In this document: in pieces, positions 44,938-53,749 of the stretch
Layout of the letters: every line of letters starts with the position of its first letter
Position numbering within the stretch: the stretch's first letter is position 1
Source of the DNA: Nitrospirota bacterium
Lineage (GTDB): Bacteria > Nitrospirota > Nitrospiria > SBBL01 > JAADHI01
DNA length: 61,558 bases
Assembly (NCBI GenBank): GCA_029261215.1
Contig: JAJDBT010000075.1
Span: 1-61,558, forward strand
Direction of reading: 5' to 3'
The notes under the pieces: generated by a model
Databases searched by the model: none
What the model was told of the DNA's origin: nothing
What the model saw: only the letters and a program-made list of their open reading frames with translations
Translations under genes and position numbers: made by a program

Positions 44938-46866
44938 ATGGGCAAACGAGCAATTCCTGTCTTGTTGGTTCTCTATTTTACAGGGGTTCTTTCATCACAA
45001 GCAGAGGAAAAACTTCTTGCGGAAGAAGCACTTCCCACTCTGATGGATCCGATTGTCGTCACGGCATCGCGTTTACCCACCCCTTTATCCAAAACCCCAG
45101 CAAATACAACGATTATCACCCGTGAGGATATTGAAGCGCGGCAGCCTCGGACGACAATGGATTTGCTGACACAGGTTTCAGGGCTTCATGTGGATCAGCC
45201 GGGCGGACGCGGAGGCACAAGTTCTGTGTATCTTCGCGGAAGTGATCCGAATTTCACGGTGGTTTTTATCGACGGAATTAAGATGAATGACCCGACCAAC
45301 AGCCGGGGCGGTTCTTTTGATTTTTCTAGCGTGGACCCAGCCAGTATTGAACGGATTGAAATTGTGCGCGGGCTGCTCTCTTCGGTTTATGGTTCTGATG
45401 CAATCGGCGGGGTGATTCATATCATTACGAGAGAAGGAACGGCTGCGCCTGAATCGACTGTGTCGCTGAGCGGTGGCACCCACGACGAGATGCATGCCGA
45501 CATTGAAACACGCGGACCGCTGGGTAAGGTCGATTATGCCTTGCAATTTAGCTATGATGACGATGGTTCCCCCGTGGCAGGCAGTGACTTTGTGGGGAAG
45601 TCTTTCAATGGAAAACTCAGGTTTTCTCCCTCGAAGACGACATGGCTTAAACTGGTGTCGCGTTACAGCGAAAGCCGCGCGAAAAGTTTTCCTGATGACA
45701 GTGGCGGGCCTGAATTTTCCGTACTGAGAACTGTTGATGAGCGAGATATTTCAGAAAGTGCCATTGGATTAAGCTTCAGACAGGATCTCTCCCGGCTCTG
45801 GGCACATGAGCTGAACAGCAGTTTTTATTACCGAAAAGAAGCGGTTATTTCTCCCGGCGTTGCGCCAGGCGTGCGGGATTTTTTTGGCATTCCCGCAAAC
45901 CGAACGGACAATCGTTTTGAACGATTAGATGTCGTATGGCATTCCATTTTTACTCCCTTGGCGTCTACACGGTTGAACTTGGGAGTGAATGCTCAGCTTG
46001 AAAAAGGGAAAAGCGAAGGTCGATTAGATTTAGGAGTCACTCAGCTTTCAAGCCAATTTGAAGACGAACGGACAATTGTGGGGCCGTTTTTTGAGGTCGA
46101 ATATACGACCTCGGGCGGGGTGATTTTAGAAGGCGGACTTCGCGTGGATGCTGGGGAAGGTTTCGATGCTGAAGTCTCGCCTCGTGTCGGGATCTTATAT
46201 CGCATTGATGCGACAAAAACAGTTTTGAGGGCGAATTGGGGTGAAGGCTTTAAACTGCCCAGTTTTTTTGCCTTAGGCCACCCGATTGTCGGCAATACGG
46301 AACTCGTGCCAGAGACAAGCCGGAGCACTGAAGTCGGTTTGACACAGCGTTTTTCAGAAAACCTGCAGGTGCGCGGGACTTATTTTCAGAACCGGTTTTT
46401 TAATTTGATTGATTTTGATGAAGGTCCACCGCCCAGGCTGGTTAATCGATCTGAAGTGAAAACGCGGGGATTTGAAATCGGATTTTCTTTTGAGCCCCAC
46501 GATGTTCTTTTGATAGGCGGGCATGTGACCTATACAACATCAGAAATCGTGGGATCAGATGAAGTGCTGCGCAACCGGCCAAAGTGGCGCGGCGGACTTA
46601 AAACCCGCTTAAAACCGACAGAAACATTTTCGACCGAACTGGATTTATTGTACGTCGCCCGGGTTCATGATTCGTCGATTCCCACAGGCGACCGCATGTT
46701 AGGGGACTATGTGCGTGTCGATCTGGCCGCCGTATGGACGATGTCACGAAGATGGCGAGCTTCGTTGGTATTCGATAATGTGCTCGATACCGATTATGAA
46801 GAAGCTGTGGGTTTTTCAGCGCCAGGAGTCCGGGCCTATTTGGGTTTGCGTTACCTCATTGATTAG
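44938..46866 (+). CDS. TonB-dependent outer-membrane receptor (BtuB-like)
   Basis: A signal peptide (about 1-22) is followed by a TonB box region (MDPIVVTASRLP), a plug domain (TTIITREDIEARQPRTTMDL, RIEIVRGLLSSVYGSDAIGG) and a 22-strand barrel ending GVRAYLGLRYLID. Length 642 fits BtuB/siderophore-type receptors, and BtuB is the nearest by the plug sequence. Possible ligands are cobalamin, haem or an iron chelate. It diverges from the PCP_red operon. I found no cobalamin riboswitch in the 257-bp intergenic region. Confidence 0.9.
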   Translation: MGKRAIPVLLVLYFTGVLSSQAEEKLLAEEALPTLMDPIVVTASRLPTPLSKTPANTTIITREDIEARQPRTTMDLLTQVSGLHVDQPGGRGGTSSVYLRGSDPNFTVVFIDGIKMNDPTNSRGGSFDFSSVDPASIERIEIVRGLLSSVYGSDAIGGVIHIITREGTAAPESTVSLSGGTHDEMHADIETRGPLGKVDYALQFSYDDDGSPVAGSDFVGKSFNGKLRFSPSKTTWLKLVSRYSESRAKSFPDDSGGPEFSVLRTVDERDISESAIGLSFRQDLSRLWAHELNSSFYYRKEAVISPGVAPGVRDFFGIPANRTDNRFERLDVVWHSIFTPLASTRLNLGVNAQLEKGKSEGRLDLGVTQLSSQFEDERTIVGPFFEVEYTTSGGVILEGGLRVDAGEGFDAEVSPRVGILYRIDATKTVLRANWGEGFKLPSFFALGHPIVGNTELVPETSRSTEVGLTQRFSENLQVRGTYFQNRFFNLIDFDEGPPPRLVNRSEVKTRGFEIGFSFEPHDVLLIGGHVTYTTSEIVGSDEVLRNRPKWRGGLKTRLKPTETFSTELDLLYVARVHDSSIPTGDRMLGDYVRVDLAAVWTMSRRWRASLVFDNVLDTDYEEAVGFSAPGVRAYLGLRYLID

Positions 46867-46890
46867 TTTTGGAAGGAGGTATAGAAAAAA

Positions 46891-46995
46891 TTGCTATTAC
46901 ATTTGTATGCTACGTGGATGAAAAAAGAAGATGCGAGAAAGTTTGGAACAGAGGCGAAACACACAAAGGAATTGCGGAATCAGGTTGTGCCTTAG
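46891..46995 (+). CDS. Possible 34-aa small protein behind a perfect ribosome binding site
   Basis: GGAAGGAGGT at 46871-46880 is a near-perfect Shine-Dalgarno directly after the receptor gene. The only ORF it could serve with ordinary start codons is TTG at 46891 (10-nt spacing), giving a basic 34-residue peptide (TWMKKEDARKFGTEAKHTKE in its middle). No homologue is recognised. It could be a leftover of a deleted gene. Confidence 0.25.
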   Translation: MLLHLYATWMKKEDARKFGTEAKHTKELRNQVVP

Positions 46996-47139
46996 TGTGA
47001 AAATCCCTGAGTGCTTCATATCCGTGAAAACGGGCATCAAGGAGTTTGGATGTCTGGGTTCCCGTTTATGTGAGAATGAGCCCTTTAAATGATGATTCTA
47101 TCTAAAGCAAACTGAGACACAATCTACAGTCGATAGGAT

Positions 47140-47168
47140 TTGACTCCCTTTTTGTGGGGTGCTAAAAT
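47140..47168 (+). promoter_or_regulatory. Sigma70-type promoter of hemE
   Basis: TTGACT (47140-47145) and TAAAAT (47163-47168) are separated by 17 bp, about 40 bp before the hemE start codon. The rest of 46996-47139 shows no gene. Confidence 0.6.
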
Positions 47169-47208
47169 CCGCCACCTTTGACCCCTTATTTTAGAGGAGC
47201 ACTTTTTG

Positions 47209-48243
47209 ATGAATGATCGATTTTTGAAAGCCTGCCTTCGGCAGCCGGTGGATGCCACCCCGGTGTGGTTCATGCGGCAGGCGGGACGCTATATGAAGGC
47301 TTTTCGCGATATCCGGGCGAAACATTCTCTTTTGACTGTTTGCAAAACGCCGGAACTGGCTTGCGAAGTCACCTTGCAGCCGATCAACCGTTTCGACTTT
47401 GACGCGTCTATTATTTTCGCAGATATTTTACTTCCCCTGGAACCGATGGGGCTGAATCTCGAATTTGTCAAAGGGGAAGGCCCCTGCATTCATAACCCAA
47501 TCCGTTCTGAAAAGGATGTGGATGCGCTGAAGCCGGTCGTACCACAGGAATCTCTGGCGTATGTAATGGAAGCCATCAAACTGGTGCGCGCCGAATTGAA
47601 TGTACCCTTGATCGGTTTTGCAGGTGCGCCTTTTACTCTGGCAAGTTATATGATTGAAGGCGGATCGTCCCGAAATTATCTCGATACCAAAAAAATGATG
47701 TATGGTGCCCCCGATGTCTGGGATCGTCTCATGAAAAAACTCACCCGTGTGCTGGCAGATTATCTTTCGGCTCAGGTGGATGCAGGTGCGCAGGTGCTTC
47801 AGATTTTTGACAGCTGGATTGGCGCACTATCGCCGGGCGATTACCGGCGATATGTCTTTCCCCACATGAAGCGGCTTTTATCCGAACTGCACACCTTTGG
47901 CGTACCGGTCATTCATTTTGGTACAGGCACGGCCACGTTACTTCAAATGCAAAAGGAAGCGGGCGGCGATGTGATTGGTCTGGATTGGCGGGTGAATCTT
48001 GATGAAGCTTGGGCACTTTTGGGACATGATGTGGCAGTGCAGGGCAATCTCGACCCCCTGACTCTTTTTGCCCCGATTTCAGAGATTGAAAAACGCGTGG
48101 ACGATATTGTGACACGCGTCGGAAAACGCCCCGGTCATATTTTTAATCTCGGTCACGGTATTTTGCCGGAAACACCGCTCGAAAGTGTCGAAGCGGTTAT
48201 CCAGATGGTCCACGAAAAAAGCGCCAAGATTCTTGCCGCTTAG
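47209..48243 (+). CDS. hemE: Uroporphyrinogen decarboxylase
   Basis: Removes the four acetate carboxyls of uroporphyrinogen III to give coproporphyrinogen III. It contains signature 1 (PVWFMRQAGRYM) with substrate-binding Arg residues, IIFADILLPLEPMG with the catalytic Asp, and signature 2 (GFAGAPFTLASYMIEGG). C-terminal HIFNLGHGILPETP completes the TIM-barrel site. 344 residues is normal. The ATG at 47209 follows AGAGGAGC; an in-frame TTG lies one codon earlier. It supplies tetrapyrrole precursors upstream of protoporphyrinogen oxidase and any radical SAM tetrapyrrole chemistry. Confidence 0.96.
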   Translation: MNDRFLKACLRQPVDATPVWFMRQAGRYMKAFRDIRAKHSLLTVCKTPELACEVTLQPINRFDFDASIIFADILLPLEPMGLNLEFVKGEGPCIHNPIRSEKDVDALKPVVPQESLAYVMEAIKLVRAELNVPLIGFAGAPFTLASYMIEGGSSRNYLDTKKMMYGAPDVWDRLMKKLTRVLADYLSAQVDAGAQVLQIFDSWIGALSPGDYRRYVFPHMKRLLSELHTFGVPVIHFGTGTATLLQMQKEAGGDVIGLDWRVNLDEAWALLGHDVAVQGNLDPLTLFAPISEIEKRVDDIVTRVGKRPGHIFNLGHGILPETPLESVEAVIQMVHEKSAKILAA

Positions 48244-48336
48244 GAGTCTGTCGGACTTAGGCTGATTCTACTCCGGCAGCGGGAAATCGGCGCTTTTTTC
48301 TGATTTAATTCTACGATACGATCGAGTTTGTCTTAT

Positions 48337-48663
48337 CTACCGATATCTAGGAATACTGGGATCGACCATCTGTGAATAGGCGTCGATGCCGCCGCTCAAA
48401 TTCTTCACATCTTTAAAGCCGTTTTGGACAAGAATGCCGAGTGCGGCCTGGCTTCTCATTCCATGGTGGCACAAAGTGACATAGGATTTTTCCGAATCCA
48501 GCTCGCCGATTCGTGCCTGAAGTTCGCCAAGCGGAATGAGGATAGAGTCCGGGATTTTAGCGGTTTGATATTCCACGGGCTCTCGTACATCTAAAATGAT
48601 AAACGATTCTCCCGCGTCTCTATTTTGCTTTACTTCGATCGGTGAAATTTGATCCTCTCTCAC
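48337..48663 (-). CDS. Single-domain rhodanese-like protein
   Basis: The 108-residue protein has the rhodanese fold: ILDVREPVEYQTAKIPDSIL and the active-site loop LCHHGMRS with the catalytic Cys intact, then LSGGIDAYSQMVDP. It probably carries persulfide sulfur or acts in thiol detoxification. GGAGG lies upstream of the ATG. It is convergent with hemE and precedes a DsrE-like gene on the same strand, a frequent sulfur-trafficking pairing. Confidence 0.9.
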   Translation of the reverse strand: MREDQISPIEVKQNRDAGESFIILDVREPVEYQTAKIPDSILIPLGELQARIGELDSEKSYVTLCHHGMRSQAALGILVQNGFKDVKNLSGGIDAYSQMVDPSIPRYR

Positions 48664-48823
48664 ACGTTCCTCCTTAAACTGTTTAAAATGAAATCAATCA
48701 AGTGCATTGATCATAATCTGCGTGATTCTCATTCGTCAAACTGATTATTTAAAAATGAGTTGTTCTCCATTTTTGTTACTCGTTTTTGACTTTATCGTGC
48801 CCTTTTCACTGTGAAAACCGAAT

Positions 48824-49162
48824 TTATAACGTAATCACCTGATCGGGCATATTTCCTGACAAGGCTTCATACAGGTTTGGGAAACAGCCGATGACCGCGC
48901 CTTCGACCAGTTTGCCGTCGATATTGCGTTCGTAACAACACTGGTCGCAGCCCATGAGTAACATCCCTTTTTCTTTGGCGAGTTTTGCCAGGCGTTCGCC
49001 GATGGGGTCGCCCTTGACGAGTACATAATTGTTATCCTCGAAAAAAAACATGCCGACAACGTCCACGCCATGCGCGTTCTGTTCGAGTTGTGGCAGAATC
49101 ATTTTCCCGAGTTTGTAAGAGACCGTGTGGCCTTGTGTCGTAAAGATATAAGCGACTTTCAT
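48824..49162 (-). CDS. DsrE/SaoD-like sulfur relay family protein
   Basis: The 112-residue protein starts MKVAYIFTTQGHTVSYKLGK and continues LPQLEQ...GVDVVGMFFFEDN, RLAKLAKEKGMLLMGCDQCC and GCFPNLYEALSGNMPDQVI. This pattern fits small DsrE-like proteins of the SaoD type. The GCDQCC Cys cluster could carry sulfur or selenium. The ATG at 49162 follows AGGAG; the open frame upstream is rejected. It neighbours a rhodanese gene. Confidence 0.7.
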   Translation of the reverse strand: MKVAYIFTTQGHTVSYKLGKMILPQLEQNAHGVDVVGMFFFEDNNYVLVKGDPIGERLAKLAKEKGMLLMGCDQCCYERNIDGKLVEGAVIGCFPNLYEALSGNMPDQVITL

Positions 49163-49255
49163 GAACTCTCCTTTATTAAGATGAATAGGTGATTGAAGTT
49201 TTGTTTTATAACACGAAAGCAACACGAAATCTTCCATATAAACACGGTCTTCTCT

Positions 49256-50608
49256 TTAGAGTGTGAGTCCTGAGGGGATTTCGTTGCCCGCATCTCTCAC
49301 ACCTTTTTTGATCTTCACCCTGGAAAACAGGATAAGTCCGAGCACAAAAAAGATGATCAGGGAAAAGAGGGCGATTCGATAACTCTCCGTGAATTGCAGC
49401 GCAAGACCAAAAAGCAGTGGGCCAATCCAGCTTGTGCCGCGTTCGCTGATTTCATACAGACCGAAGTATTCCGCTTCCTGCCCTTTGGGGATCATCAAGG
49501 AATAAAGCGAGCGGCTAAGCGCCTGGCTGCCGCCCAGCACAATCGCAATGACAGCGGCCAATATAAAAAACTGCTGTTCTGTTTTTAAAAAGGCATAGGC
49601 GTAAATGAGTGTCCCGCTCCAGATCACGAGACTGAGCATAATGGCCCGCTTTGTGGTGATGATCCGCGCGAGGGTGTTGAATAAAATCGCCCCGAAAAAG
49701 GCAACAAATTGCACCATTAAAATAACGGTGGTGAGCGTGGCGATGGGAAGGCCCAGTTCCTCTTGCCCGAATTGAGAAGAGAGGGCGATGACTGTCTGGA
49801 TGCCGTCGTTGTAGAGCAGGTAGGCCGCGAGAAAGAGAAAGGTTTGTGGGTATTTTCGGGTATTGCTCAGGGTGTGTCGGAGCTGTTTAAAGCCCGCAGT
49901 GAAAATATGTTCTCCCGGCTTTAAGTGTTTAATGGGCTGCCGGGTGCGCAGGCTGGCGAGTGGAATGAGCGTGAAGACGGCCCACCAAAGCCCGGCGGAG
50001 CCGAGGCAGATCCGGACGGCCTCTCCCGTGGTGAGCCCAAGGCTTTCCGCTCGCGAGAAGATCAGCAGGTTCATGGCGAGCAGCAGTCCGCCACCGAGAT
50101 AGCCCAGGGCCCAGCCTTTTGAGGAGACGGCATTTCGTTCTTCAGCGCTTGAAATTTCTGGCAAAAAGGCATTGTAAAAAACGATGGAGGCTCCAAAACT
50201 GAGGTTCGCAATGAGGAAAAGTGAGCCCCCGAAGAGGTAGCGGGTGCCGTCGAGAAAAAACAGGGCCATTGTTGAAAATGCGCCGAGATAGGCAAAAACG
50301 CCGAGCATCATTTTTTTACGATGCGAGTAGTCCGCAATCGCGCCCAGTATGGGCAGGGTAAAGACTTGCAGGAGCACTGAAAGTGAGACGACGTAAGGGA
50401 AAAAAGCGCCTGCTTTAATTTCAAAACCAAAGGGATGCACAAAGCCATAGGCATCGGCGGCCGCTTTTGTGACAGAGGTAAGGTAAGGGCCTAAAAATAC
50501 CGTGACGACGGTTGTTGCAAAGGCGGAGTTGGCCCAGTCATAAAAATACCAGCCCCTTTGTTCGCGGCGATGTGAATGAGATGAATCTGGGTTTGATGGT
50601 GTGGGCAT
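49256..50608 (-). CDS. UMF1/Atg22-like major facilitator transporter
   Basis: The 450-residue protein has about 12 transmembrane helices. The opening RGWYFYDWANSAFATTVVTV is the UMF1 family signature, and the A-motif-like loop GAIADYSHRKKMM is present. C-terminal GSQALSRSLYSLMIPKGQEA is also characteristic. Substrates of this family are not well defined; nutrient or amino-acid efflux has been proposed for relatives. It appears to be transcribed alone. Confidence 0.85.
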   Translation of the reverse strand: MPTPSNPDSSHSHRREQRGWYFYDWANSAFATTVVTVFLGPYLTSVTKAAADAYGFVHPFGFEIKAGAFFPYVVSLSVLLQVFTLPILGAIADYSHRKKMMLGVFAYLGAFSTMALFFLDGTRYLFGGSLFLIANLSFGASIVFYNAFLPEISSAEERNAVSSKGWALGYLGGGLLLAMNLLIFSRAESLGLTTGEAVRICLGSAGLWWAVFTLIPLASLRTRQPIKHLKPGEHIFTAGFKQLRHTLSNTRKYPQTFLFLAAYLLYNDGIQTVIALSSQFGQEELGLPIATLTTVILMVQFVAFFGAILFNTLARIITTKRAIMLSLVIWSGTLIYAYAFLKTEQQFFILAAVIAIVLGGSQALSRSLYSLMIPKGQEAEYFGLYEISERGTSWIGPLLFGLALQFTESYRIALFSLIIFFVLGLILFSRVKIKKGVRDAGNEIPSGLTL

Positions 50609-50716
50609 TCAGGTATTCCTGGAATTGGATGCCCTGTTTTAACATACTTGTTCTTGAAAGTGGAATGTCCATGAATGGATGTCTTGAAAAGTGAAGCGAG
50701 GACTGTTTTGATTTGT

Positions 50717-50880
50717 CCGGTCTCAGCATCGCTTTTCCCTGGGGGGGGGTAGGGGGTGGGAGAAACGGAAAAAGACGATGCTGAAACCGGAACAGCGGGG
50801 TATCACGCCTGGGTAGAACGACGCCCGCTTCCAGGGGTAGGGAGTCGGGAGAAACGGAAGTGAGCGCCGTTCTATCACCA
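50717..50880. repeat. Two adjacent hairpin elements with a shared loop and different stems
   Basis: Copy 1: CCGGTCTCAGCATCG (from about 50718) pairs with CGATGCTGAAACCGG (50776-50790). Copy 2: TAGAACG-CGC-CTTCC (from about 50814) pairs with GGAAG-GCGCCGTTCTA (to about 50876). Each encloses the similar core GGGTAGGGxGTxGGGAGAAACGGA (50750-50770 and about 50839-50861). Loop conserved while stems differ but still pair suggests a repeated structured element. The 288-bp gap contains no gene. Confidence 0.5.
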
Positions 50881-50896
50881 ATCGGATACGCGTTAT

Positions 50897-53218
50897 TTAT
50901 GTTTTAAAAATGGATGCGTTTAATCTGCATACTCCTTTTTTTAGCCATACAAAAATGAGGACTCCGATCAAGGACAGCATGGCTGCCGCATCACCCGGCG
51001 TGGGAGGGTCTCCCCCCCCCGGACGAATCATCCCGCATCCGCCACCACCTGAAGTGGCCGCGCCTGATGTGGTATTGCTTGCAGCATTCTTTGTGATGGC
51101 CGAGACAAAGACCGTGCTCTGGAAATTGCCGCTGTCGTCATAGGATGCGGCCAGATAAAAATAAGTGGATCCATCGGCAAGTCCGGTGTGTGTCGTGCTG
51201 ATGCCTGCTGAAGGAGCTCCGCTAATATCCCCTAAAAGCTGCCCATCATTGATATCCGTGGGGAAACGATCCGTTCGATATCGAATGCGGACACCGACAA
51301 AATCGCTGTCTTCTGGATTGATCCACGAGAGTGCGACCTGCCGACTTCCTCCGACTGCTGTAAAGGATTGGATATCGCCCGGAGGTGTGGTATCTCCTGT
51401 TTCCGCTGCGGCGGTTTGAAAGCTTGCATCACTTGTTGTCGAGAGATTGCCGCTGCCATCCGTACTCTTTACCCTGAAGTGGTAAGACGTGTTCTCAGTA
51501 AGTCCGGTGATGATTTGGTTGTGGCTCATCTGCAAGGTTTCATTCTTTGTTGTACTTGCGCCGTAGGAAGCGCTTGGCCCAAATTCTATCTGAGAGGTGG
51601 CCGGTTCATCTGTTGTCCAGGTCAGCGTTGCATTGCTTGCCGAAATATTCTGAACGGTGACGCTTGAAATAACGGGTCCGGTGTTGTCGGAAGCCACACC
51701 CGTGGTGAACGTCTTGTCTCCTGACATGGCGGTGTTGCCGGTTCCGTCCTGACTGGTGACACGATAATGGATCGTGGTCGCCGGGCTTAAGCCGGATAAG
51801 GTCTGGCTATGACTCGTGACCAATGTGTTGCTGATTGTTGTCGTCGAGCCGTAGGCGTTTGTGATGCCGTATTCAACCTTTGATGTGGCGGCTTCGTCGG
51901 TTGTCCAGGTGATGATCGCACCGGTGCTGCTGATGTTGCTGGCAGTGACCGTTGAAATGACGGGGGCTGTGCTATCGGGATTTGAAGTTGTGGTAAAGCT
52001 GTTGTTGCCCGATATGGCAGTATTGCCTGCCGCATCTGTACTGACCACACGGTATTGATATGTGGTGGCATCGCTTAACCCACTGAGGGTGCGGCTATGG
52101 CTGCCGACATAGGTTGTGCCAATGGAAGAAGATGATCCATAAGCCGTTGTTGTGCCGTATTCAACGGTTGATGTGGCACCTTCGTTCGTTGTCCAGGTCA
52201 CGACCGCAGACGATGCATTGATATTGCTGACGGCGATGCCGGAGATAACAGGCTCGGTCGTATCCGCAGGGCTTTGTGTTGTAAAAGTATTGTCTCCAGA
52301 GCTTGCCAGGTTGTTTGCGGCATCCCGGCTGAGCACTCTGTAATGATATGTCGTGGAAGCTAAAAGCCCGTTCAGGTTTTGGCTGTGCGATGTAAGAAGG
52401 TTGCTGTCTAAGCTTGAAAGTGCGCCATAGGATGTTGTCGTTCCATACTCGATCCGGGTGTCTGAGGCCTCATCCGTTGTCCAGCTGATGGTTGCGCCTG
52501 TGGCGCTCACGCTGGTACTGGTAATACCTGAAATAGCCGGCGGAGTGGTATCGGGCGGGGTCAATGTTGTGAAGGTGTTATCTCCGGATGTTGCGAGGTT
52601 TCCCGCCGCATCACGACTTAAAACACGGTAATGATAAAGGGTTGAAGCTGAAAGTCCGCTGAGAGTGCCGTTGTGTGATGTCAGCAGTGTTGAATCTGCT
52701 GTGGTGGAAGAGTCGTAAGAAGTGCTTGTGCCATATTGAATTTGTGTGTCTGAGGCTTCATCCGTTGTCCAGGAGATATTCGCGCTACTGGTTGTGATGC
52801 TGCCTGCAGCGGTTCCTGAAATGACGGGGGCTGTCGTATCCGTGCTTGGAAAGCTTTTATTAACTTCGGAAGAAAATCCGCTTTCGTTTCCTGATGTATC
52901 GTACGCCGTCACGGCAAAATAGTATGTTGTGCCGCTCCCTAGCCCGGAAAGGCTATGCGTGGTGGTATCTCCAACATCAATGGGTAAGCCGTAACTTCCT
53001 GATGAAGTCCCATAATAGACTTTATAGCCGGAAAGGTCGGACTCTGTATTTGGATTCCATGTCAAAGTTGCATTTTCGGCAAAGGCCAGTGTATTCAGAG
53101 TGGAGAGGATGATGAGCGCGAGAGTCCATCCGGGTTTGATTTTTTTAGAAGGCCACAGGCGTATGTGAGATAAAACCATTGAAGAAGACTTAATGGCATA
53201 AGATAAAATTGAATTCAT
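50897..53218 (-). CDS. Fibronectin type III repeat surface protein with Gly/Cys C-terminal anchor
   Basis: A 773-residue secreted protein. A long signal region (about 20-47, ending LAFAEN) is followed by a divergent Fn3 domain (about 48-125), five nearly identical ~92-residue Fn3 units (about 128-586, each with ISWTTDEA, YGTxTxYG, SHxxxLSGLxxxTxYHYRV and DAAGN elements), and another divergent Fn3 (about 590-690). The C-terminus has GGGGCGMIRPGGGDPP, a hydrophobic helix, and basic residues, resembling a sorting/anchoring tag. GGAGG precedes the ATG. A c-di-GMP-I riboswitch and sigma54 promoter lie upstream, so it is probably a biofilm or attachment protein. Confidence 0.85.
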   Translation of the reverse strand: MNSILSYAIKSSSMVLSHIRLWPSKKIKPGWTLALIILSTLNTLAFAENATLTWNPNTESDLSGYKVYYGTSSGSYGLPIDVGDTTTHSLSGLGSGTTYYFAVTAYDTSGNESGFSSEVNKSFPSTDTTAPVISGTAAGSITTSSANISWTTDEASDTQIQYGTSTSYDSSTTADSTLLTSHNGTLSGLSASTLYHYRVLSRDAAGNLATSGDNTFTTLTPPDTTPPAISGITSTSVSATGATISWTTDEASDTRIEYGTTTSYGALSSLDSNLLTSHSQNLNGLLASTTYHYRVLSRDAANNLASSGDNTFTTQSPADTTEPVISGIAVSNINASSAVVTWTTNEGATSTVEYGTTTAYGSSSSIGTTYVGSHSRTLSGLSDATTYQYRVVSTDAAGNTAISGNNSFTTTSNPDSTAPVISTVTASNISSTGAIITWTTDEAATSKVEYGITNAYGSTTTISNTLVTSHSQTLSGLSPATTIHYRVTSQDGTGNTAMSGDKTFTTGVASDNTGPVISSVTVQNISASNATLTWTTDEPATSQIEFGPSASYGASTTKNETLQMSHNQIITGLTENTSYHFRVKSTDGSGNLSTTSDASFQTAAAETGDTTPPGDIQSFTAVGGSRQVALSWINPEDSDFVGVRIRYRTDRFPTDINDGQLLGDISGAPSAGISTTHTGLADGSTYFYLAASYDDSGNFQSTVFVSAITKNAASNTTSGAATSGGGGCGMIRPGGGDPPTPGDAAAMLSLIGVLIFVWLKKGVCRLNASIFKT

Positions 53219-53244
53219 TCAAGACCCTCCATGTTGAATAGAGA

Positions 53245-53264
53245 CCGCCAAAGTCCTTTGGCGG
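53245..53264 (-). terminator. Hairpin in the riboswitch expression platform
   Basis: CCGCCAAA (53245-53252) and TTTGGCGG (53257-53264) form an 8-bp stem with a 4-nt loop, followed on the minus strand by TCTCTATT. It shares bases with the 3' arm of the aptamer closing stem, so the two are mutually exclusive. The U-run is weak. Confidence 0.5.
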
Positions 53265-53383
53265 CCCGGCCGGCATGGAGATCAAAGCGTAGAATATCGA
53301 TTCGAGATGCGCTTTTTTGATCGCCTCCTTTAGCCCCGCTGCTCTGCGTCCCCAGTTTTCACTGGGTTTGCTCTTAGCAAAGG
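53255..53383 (-). ncRNA. c-di-GMP-I (GEMM) riboswitch
   Basis: On the minus strand the aptamer core reads GAGCAAACCCAGTGAAAACT, then GGGGACGCAGAGC, GGGGCTAAAGG, a long arm GGAGGCGATCAAA/TTTGATCTCC, and GCCGGCCGGGCCGCC. These correspond to the GEMM elements GCAAACC, GNRA-capped helix, GGACGCAAAGC, GGnCUAA and tetraloop receptor. A closing stem CCTTTG (53383-53378)/CAAAGG (53260-53255) competes with the downstream hairpin. CTCCATG (53280-53274) can also pair with CATGGAG (53233-53227), which covers the ribosome binding site. Control is likely transcriptional, translational or both. Confidence 0.85.
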
Positions 53384-53416
53384 TTTTGATGCGATGTTCG
53401 TATTGAGGGGGATTAA

Positions 53417-53433
53417 CGCAAGGGCGGTGCCAA
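53417..53433 (-). promoter_or_regulatory. Sigma54 (-24/-12) promoter of the riboswitch-Fn3 gene
   Basis: The minus strand reads TTGGCACCGCCCTTGCG, matching the sigma54 consensus TTGGCACG-N4-TTGCW with the required GG and GC ten bases apart. Transcription would begin near 53406, about 20 nt before the riboswitch aptamer. The rest of 53434-53749 shows nothing recognisable. Confidence 0.75.
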
Positions 53434-53749
53434 CCTTTTATGAGCGGTCTCACGTTTTAGAAAAGGGCTTGCTAGACGAACCTAAAATGAGAAGATGTAT
53501 TGAATAAATTTAAATTATATTTATTTATTACAAGTTAATCGTGGGCAGTTTCTTCAGGTGTCTTGAGGCGGTTTAGGTAGCGCACTACAGAGTGACTATG
53601 AAAATGTATTCCGTATTGCGCGGATAAAGGGGGATTCCGAGGGTTTGCCTCTACTTAAAATAACGCCTGTTTTCGGGGCATTTGAAAAACCCGGAACACT
53701 GGACGACAAGGGGCATGGCCCGGGGCTTTTTGTTTTGTTTCTATTTGTT

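Noticed and set aside
47010-47080. GEMM-like segment with CCGTGAAAACGGG
   Set aside because: It resembles the GNRA-capped helix only; the required GCAAACC and GACGCAAAGC elements are absent.
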